Origin: an uncultured Eubacteriales bacterium
GTDB lineage: Bacteria; Bacillota; Clostridia; Christensenellales; Aristaeellaceae
Assembly (NCBI GenBank): GCA_902765735.1
Contig: CACXBB010000024.1
Location: forward strand, 1 to 42,201
Reading direction: 5' to 3'
DNA: 42,201 nt
The notes under the pieces were generated by a model. The model did not search any database. It worked only from the letters and a program-made list of their open reading frames with translations, and had not been told where the DNA came from. Shown one piece after another: positions 39,607 to 42,201 of this stretch (positions within the stretch are counted from its first letter, which is position 1; each line of letters starts with the position of its first letter). The position numbers were made by a program, and so were the translations under genes.

Positions 39607-40956
39607 TCACAGGCTCGGTTCGCTCTTGCGCTTGACGGGCTTCGACGGCTCCAGTCTGGGCTTTGATTCCTCGCGGGCAACCGACTTCTCTGCTGTACGC
39701 TCCTGGGGCGGCCTCTCCAATTCTTTCCGAAGGAGCGTGGTGTACAGATCGAGAATCGCGGGATGGCTCTCGACGGTATAGCTCCAATTCCGCAGGCTGC
39801 CGAAGCCGTCCCGGTCAATGGGGATGCTCATGGCCTGCGCCCACGCCTTGTTGCTCCGGGAAAACCGCCCGTCGTGTTCCTTCATCGTGATGGTGTTGCC
39901 CAGCACCCAGGACAGGCGCTCCGGGCCGAAAGCATCCAGCACCGTGAGGATGGCGTTGTCATTCAGATACTGGCCGTCGTAGTCCAGACGGATGGCCTTC
40001 TCGATGGCCTGCTTGCACTTGACGTTCTCCTGATAGGAGGCGCGGTACTCGTCGCGCTCTCCGGCTTCGCGGGCATAGTCGGCCGTGCGCCGGTAGACGG
40101 GCGGGTAGATCTTTTCGCCTTCTGCGGGCACCTCATGCTGCTGCTCCTGTTGGGTGAAAAAGTCCGGCAGTTGGGTAAACCCGAAGCTGTCAACGAACCA
40201 GGCCGTCTTGCCATGCTCGTCGTTTACGACGATGACATCGCTGACGGACAGCGAATGGCCCTTGAAGTCCTCCGGCCTCTCAACATTGAATTTGGTATAC
40301 AGGCTGTCCAGCGTCATACCCGGCTCCAGGGTGCCCTTGTACACAGCGTCGTAGCTTGCGATATTGGGTGTGACGCGCATCACCCGCAGCTCCTTCATGT
40401 TCATAAACATCTGATCCCTGCCGCCAGCGTTCAGCTGATAGATTTCGTATTCACGCACGGTCTGTCTCTCCTTTTCCTGCATAGCGTTGTAGAATTGTTC
40501 CGGGGTCATGGGAGGCTCGTCTGAGAGGAAACCCCAATCCTCGTCATAGAGATCGCGGGAAAACTCGCCCTCCATGAAAAGCGGCTCGGCGGTAAAGACT
40601 GTGCCGTAGCGGTTGACCGTGACTTGCATTTCCACCTTCAAAGGGATGCTGTCGTTATCCCCATGCCGCAGATCATAGCGAAAGAGCTTGTCCACGCCTT
40701 GCAGCGCGTCCACCTTGTCGGCGGGAAGATCGGTGAAAAGCGCTTCCTTGCCGAAGATTTTAAAGCGTTGTAGGGACACGGCTTTCAACGGGGTGATGTT
40801 CAGGATTTCGTTGTCTGTGCCGGTGACAAACGAAAACTCGATGCCGCCCGCTTTGTACAGTTCCATAAGCTTGTCCCTGGCCTCCTTCGGGGACTCCGCC
40901 TCAATGCTTGCCTCGCCTTGGCGGGATTCATAGATCAAAAAATCGTATCGGTTCAT
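39607..40956 (-). CDS. Element protein with YodL and DUF3849 domains
   Basis: 449 residues. N-terminal about 1-60 (YDFLIYESRQGEASIEAESP) is an LPD-like module. The middle (about 165-265) is a full YodL domain: YEIYQLNAGGRDQMFMN to HSLSVSDVIVVNDEHGKTAW. The C-terminus (about 285-410) is DUF3849: TADYAREAGERDEYRASYQE to LSWVLGNTITMKEHDGRF. These occur together in conjugative elements beside a giant helicase; biochemical role unknown. ATG at 40956 with AGGAG five bases before; a GTG six bases earlier is too close to the site. Confidence 0.82.
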   Translation of the reverse strand: MNRYDFLIYESRQGEASIEAESPKEARDKLMELYKAGGIEFSFVTGTDNEILNITPLKAVSLQRFKIFGKEALFTDLPADKVDALQGVDKLFRYDLRHGDNDSIPLKVEMQVTVNRYGTVFTAEPLFMEGEFSRDLYDEDWGFLSDEPPMTPEQFYNAMQEKERQTVREYEIYQLNAGGRDQMFMNMKELRVMRVTPNIASYDAVYKGTLEPGMTLDSLYTKFNVERPEDFKGHSLSVSDVIVVNDEHGKTAWFVDSFGFTQLPDFFTQQEQQHEVPAEGEKIYPPVYRRTADYAREAGERDEYRASYQENVKCKQAIEKAIRLDYDGQYLNDNAILTVLDAFGPERLSWVLGNTITMKEHDGRFSRSNKAWAQAMSIPIDRDGFGSLRNWSYTVESHPAILDLYTTLLRKELERPPQERTAEKSVAREESKPRLEPSKPVKRKSEPSL

Positions 40957-41016
40957 ATGCACTCCTATGGCAGTGAAGCCGGATGCTTCACACCAAGCTT
41001 CACTCTGGTCGTTGGG

Positions 41017-42201
41017 TTATATGGCCATCTGATAGCGTCGGGATTTCGCGGCGATTGGCTCGTTCTCGTCCTGTTCAGGCTCATCGGCTTCCACCACATC
41101 CTTTCGCTGTTCCTCTACTGCTCGGCCTTGGGATTCCTCGTCCACCGTCGCTTCTTCGTCGATCAGCGCTGCCTCCGAGCCGCGCTCATCCATGTTCAAA
41201 AGGGCGTTCAGCTCTGACAGCCGCGCCTCCTTTTGGATCAGCTCCTGTTCCTGCGGGAAGGGCTTGGCGACCTCCTCCTTCGCGGTCTCCAGCTGCTGCT
41301 CCAGCGTGGCCAGCTTGCGTTTCGCTTCCTCCAAGTTGTTTGTAAACCCTTCCAAGACATTATTGATGCGGGTGATGTTGCCGAAGGGATCAGCGCCCAG
41401 CTTGATCGTGTACTTGCCCTGTCCCCGCACGGACAGTTCAAAATTGTTGGTGAAGGTGTCGTAGCTGGCCGAGAGCCGGAAGCCGTGGTATTCGCCCACG
41501 GGCAGCTCCTGGCTGACACTCTTGGCAGCGGTACACGCCTTGATGAGCGCGTTGCCCGCGTCCTTCCTGTCCGTGTAGACCACGCCGGACACCTTCATCT
41601 CAAACTGTTCCTTGTCCAGCGCCAGCACCGGAGCCGCGGCCACTTTGTCCGCTTCCAGGTTGGCGATGCGCTGCCGGACAGAGGTGATCTGCGCCGGATA
41701 AGTCCGGGCGATGTCCGTTTCCAAACGATAGATCTGGCTGGTGTGGCTGGCGCGGAGCATCCGCAGCTTGGCTACCTGGATGTCCAAATCCATCTTTTCC
41801 TTGATGTAGGGGTTGCCCGTCGCCAGCGCCTTGATCTCCGCATAGGACAGGGCGGTATCGTCCACGTCCTCACAGGCGCGTACCGGGCTCTTGCTGGTCA
41901 TGATCTGGCTGATGAACTTCTGCTTGTTCTCCAATATCTGCCACATATAGGCATCGAAGGTGCCCTCCGTGACGTAGCGGAAGATCTGCACCTTCTCGTT
42001 CATGTTGCCCTGCCGGAGTATGCGACCCTCCTGCTGCTCCAGGTCGCTGGGCTTCCACGGCGCGTCCAGGTGATGAAGGGCAATCAGCCGATCCTGCATA
42101 TTGGTGCCCGCGCCAAGCTTCGCGGTGCTGCCCAGCAGGACGCGCACCTGGCCAGCACGGACCTTGGCGAACAGCTCTGCCTTCTGCGTCTCGGTGGTCG
42201 C
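41017..42201 (-). CDS. C-terminal part of a giant helicase/methylase protein (5' end beyond window)
   Basis: The frame is open to the right edge, 394 residues visible. It shows the last SF2/SNF2 helicase motifs: VRVLLGSTAKLGAGTNMQDR and LEQQEGRILRQGN (motif VI), followed by YVTEGTFDAYMWQILENKQK. A long coiled-coil tail (about 195-345) and an acidic end follow. This matches the end of the 2000-plus-residue DEAD/SNF2-N6-methylase proteins of Firmicute conjugative elements. The methylase and main helicase parts would lie outside the window. It is the first visible gene of the element operon, 60 bases before the YodL/DUF3849 gene. Confidence 0.85.
   Translation of the reverse strand, partial: ATTETQKAELFAKVRAGQVRVLLGSTAKLGAGTNMQDRLIALHHLDAPWKPSDLEQQEGRILRQGNMNEKVQIFRYVTEGTFDAYMWQILENKQKFISQIMTSKSPVRACEDVDDTALSYAEIKALATGNPYIKEKMDLDIQVAKLRMLRASHTSQIYRLETDIARTYPAQITSVRQRIANLEADKVAAAPVLALDKEQFEMKVSGVVYTDRKDAGNALIKACTAAKSVSQELPVGEYHGFRLSASYDTFTNNFELSVRGQGKYTIKLGADPFGNITRINNVLEGFTNNLEEAKRKLATLEQQLETAKEEVAKPFPQEQELIQKEARLSELNALLNMDERGSEAALIDEEATVDEESQGRAVEEQRKDVVEADEPEQDENEPIAAKSRRYQMAI

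Larger units (their letters stand above)
34808..42201. mobile_element. Integrase end of an integrative (probably conjugative) element in tRNA-Leu, cut by window edge
   Basis: From tRNA-Leu to the right edge the genes are those of Firmicute integrative elements: tyrosine integrase, XRE regulator, PAPS-reductase-like protein, CHC2 primase fragment, two YodL-domain proteins and the end of a giant helicase. All are on the minus strand pointing toward the tRNA. No relaxase or conjugation ATPase is inside the window, so conjugative ability is inferred from the gene set. The other attachment end is not visible. Confidence 0.8.

Overview
The window looks like chromosome of a high-GC, uncultured Clostridia-type Firmicute. 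The signs are YesM/YesN two-component genes, MsmE-type sugar importers, GGAGG ribosome-binding sites, a DUF4342 gene, and a conjugative element of the kind common in gut Firmicutes. Species cannot be named from sequence alone. A chromosomal part (1-34.8 kb) is followed by the integrase end of an integrative element that runs off the right edge.

Layout. (1) 1-1.45 kb: tRNA-Ser(CGA), hairpin repeats and a decayed secreted zinc metalloprotease. (2) 1.5-11.3 kb: a putative membrane protein, then a galactoside-use locus with a two-permease importer and binding protein, a YesN-like regulator, a YesM-like kinase and a GH36-type alpha-galactosidase, all on the minus strand. (3) 11.5-14.0 kb: an operon of a UBA-like/DUF4342 membrane protein, an OmpR-type regulator and a histidine kinase. 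(4) 14.1-16.5 kb: RidA, MsrA, a Nudix hydrolase and an alpha/beta hydrolase. (5) 16.7-23.06 kb: a signalling block with a GGDEF protein, a small membrane protein, a 1076-codon hybrid kinase with two Cache-like sensors and a CatA-like acetyltransferase. The last three overlap head to tail. The kinase carries two in-frame TAG codons and the GGDEF gene one; all three lie in predicted extracytoplasmic sensor regions. (6) 23.2-34.4 kb: an Amt-PII fusion behind a leader terminator, a cyclase-family hydrolase, a flavin-bearing fumarate-reductase-like lipoprotein, a 5'-nucleotidase, argS, an M18 aminopeptidase and an SH3-domain secreted protein. (7) 34.4-34.8 kb: tRNA-Thr, tRNA-Tyr and tRNA-Leu. (8) 34.8-42.2 kb: element genes for integrase, XRE regulator, PAPS-reductase-like protein (broken by a triple-hairpin insert), CHC2 primase, two YodL proteins and the C-terminus of a large helicase.

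Two things stand out. First, the three amber codons: TAG is almost absent as a stop here, so either TAG is read as an amino acid in this organism or two adjacent sensor genes are amber pseudogenes. Second, the spaces between genes are filled with several families of nested palindromic elements, usually starting within 0-25 bases of a stop codon. One 130-bp family keeps its hairpins through compensatory changes.
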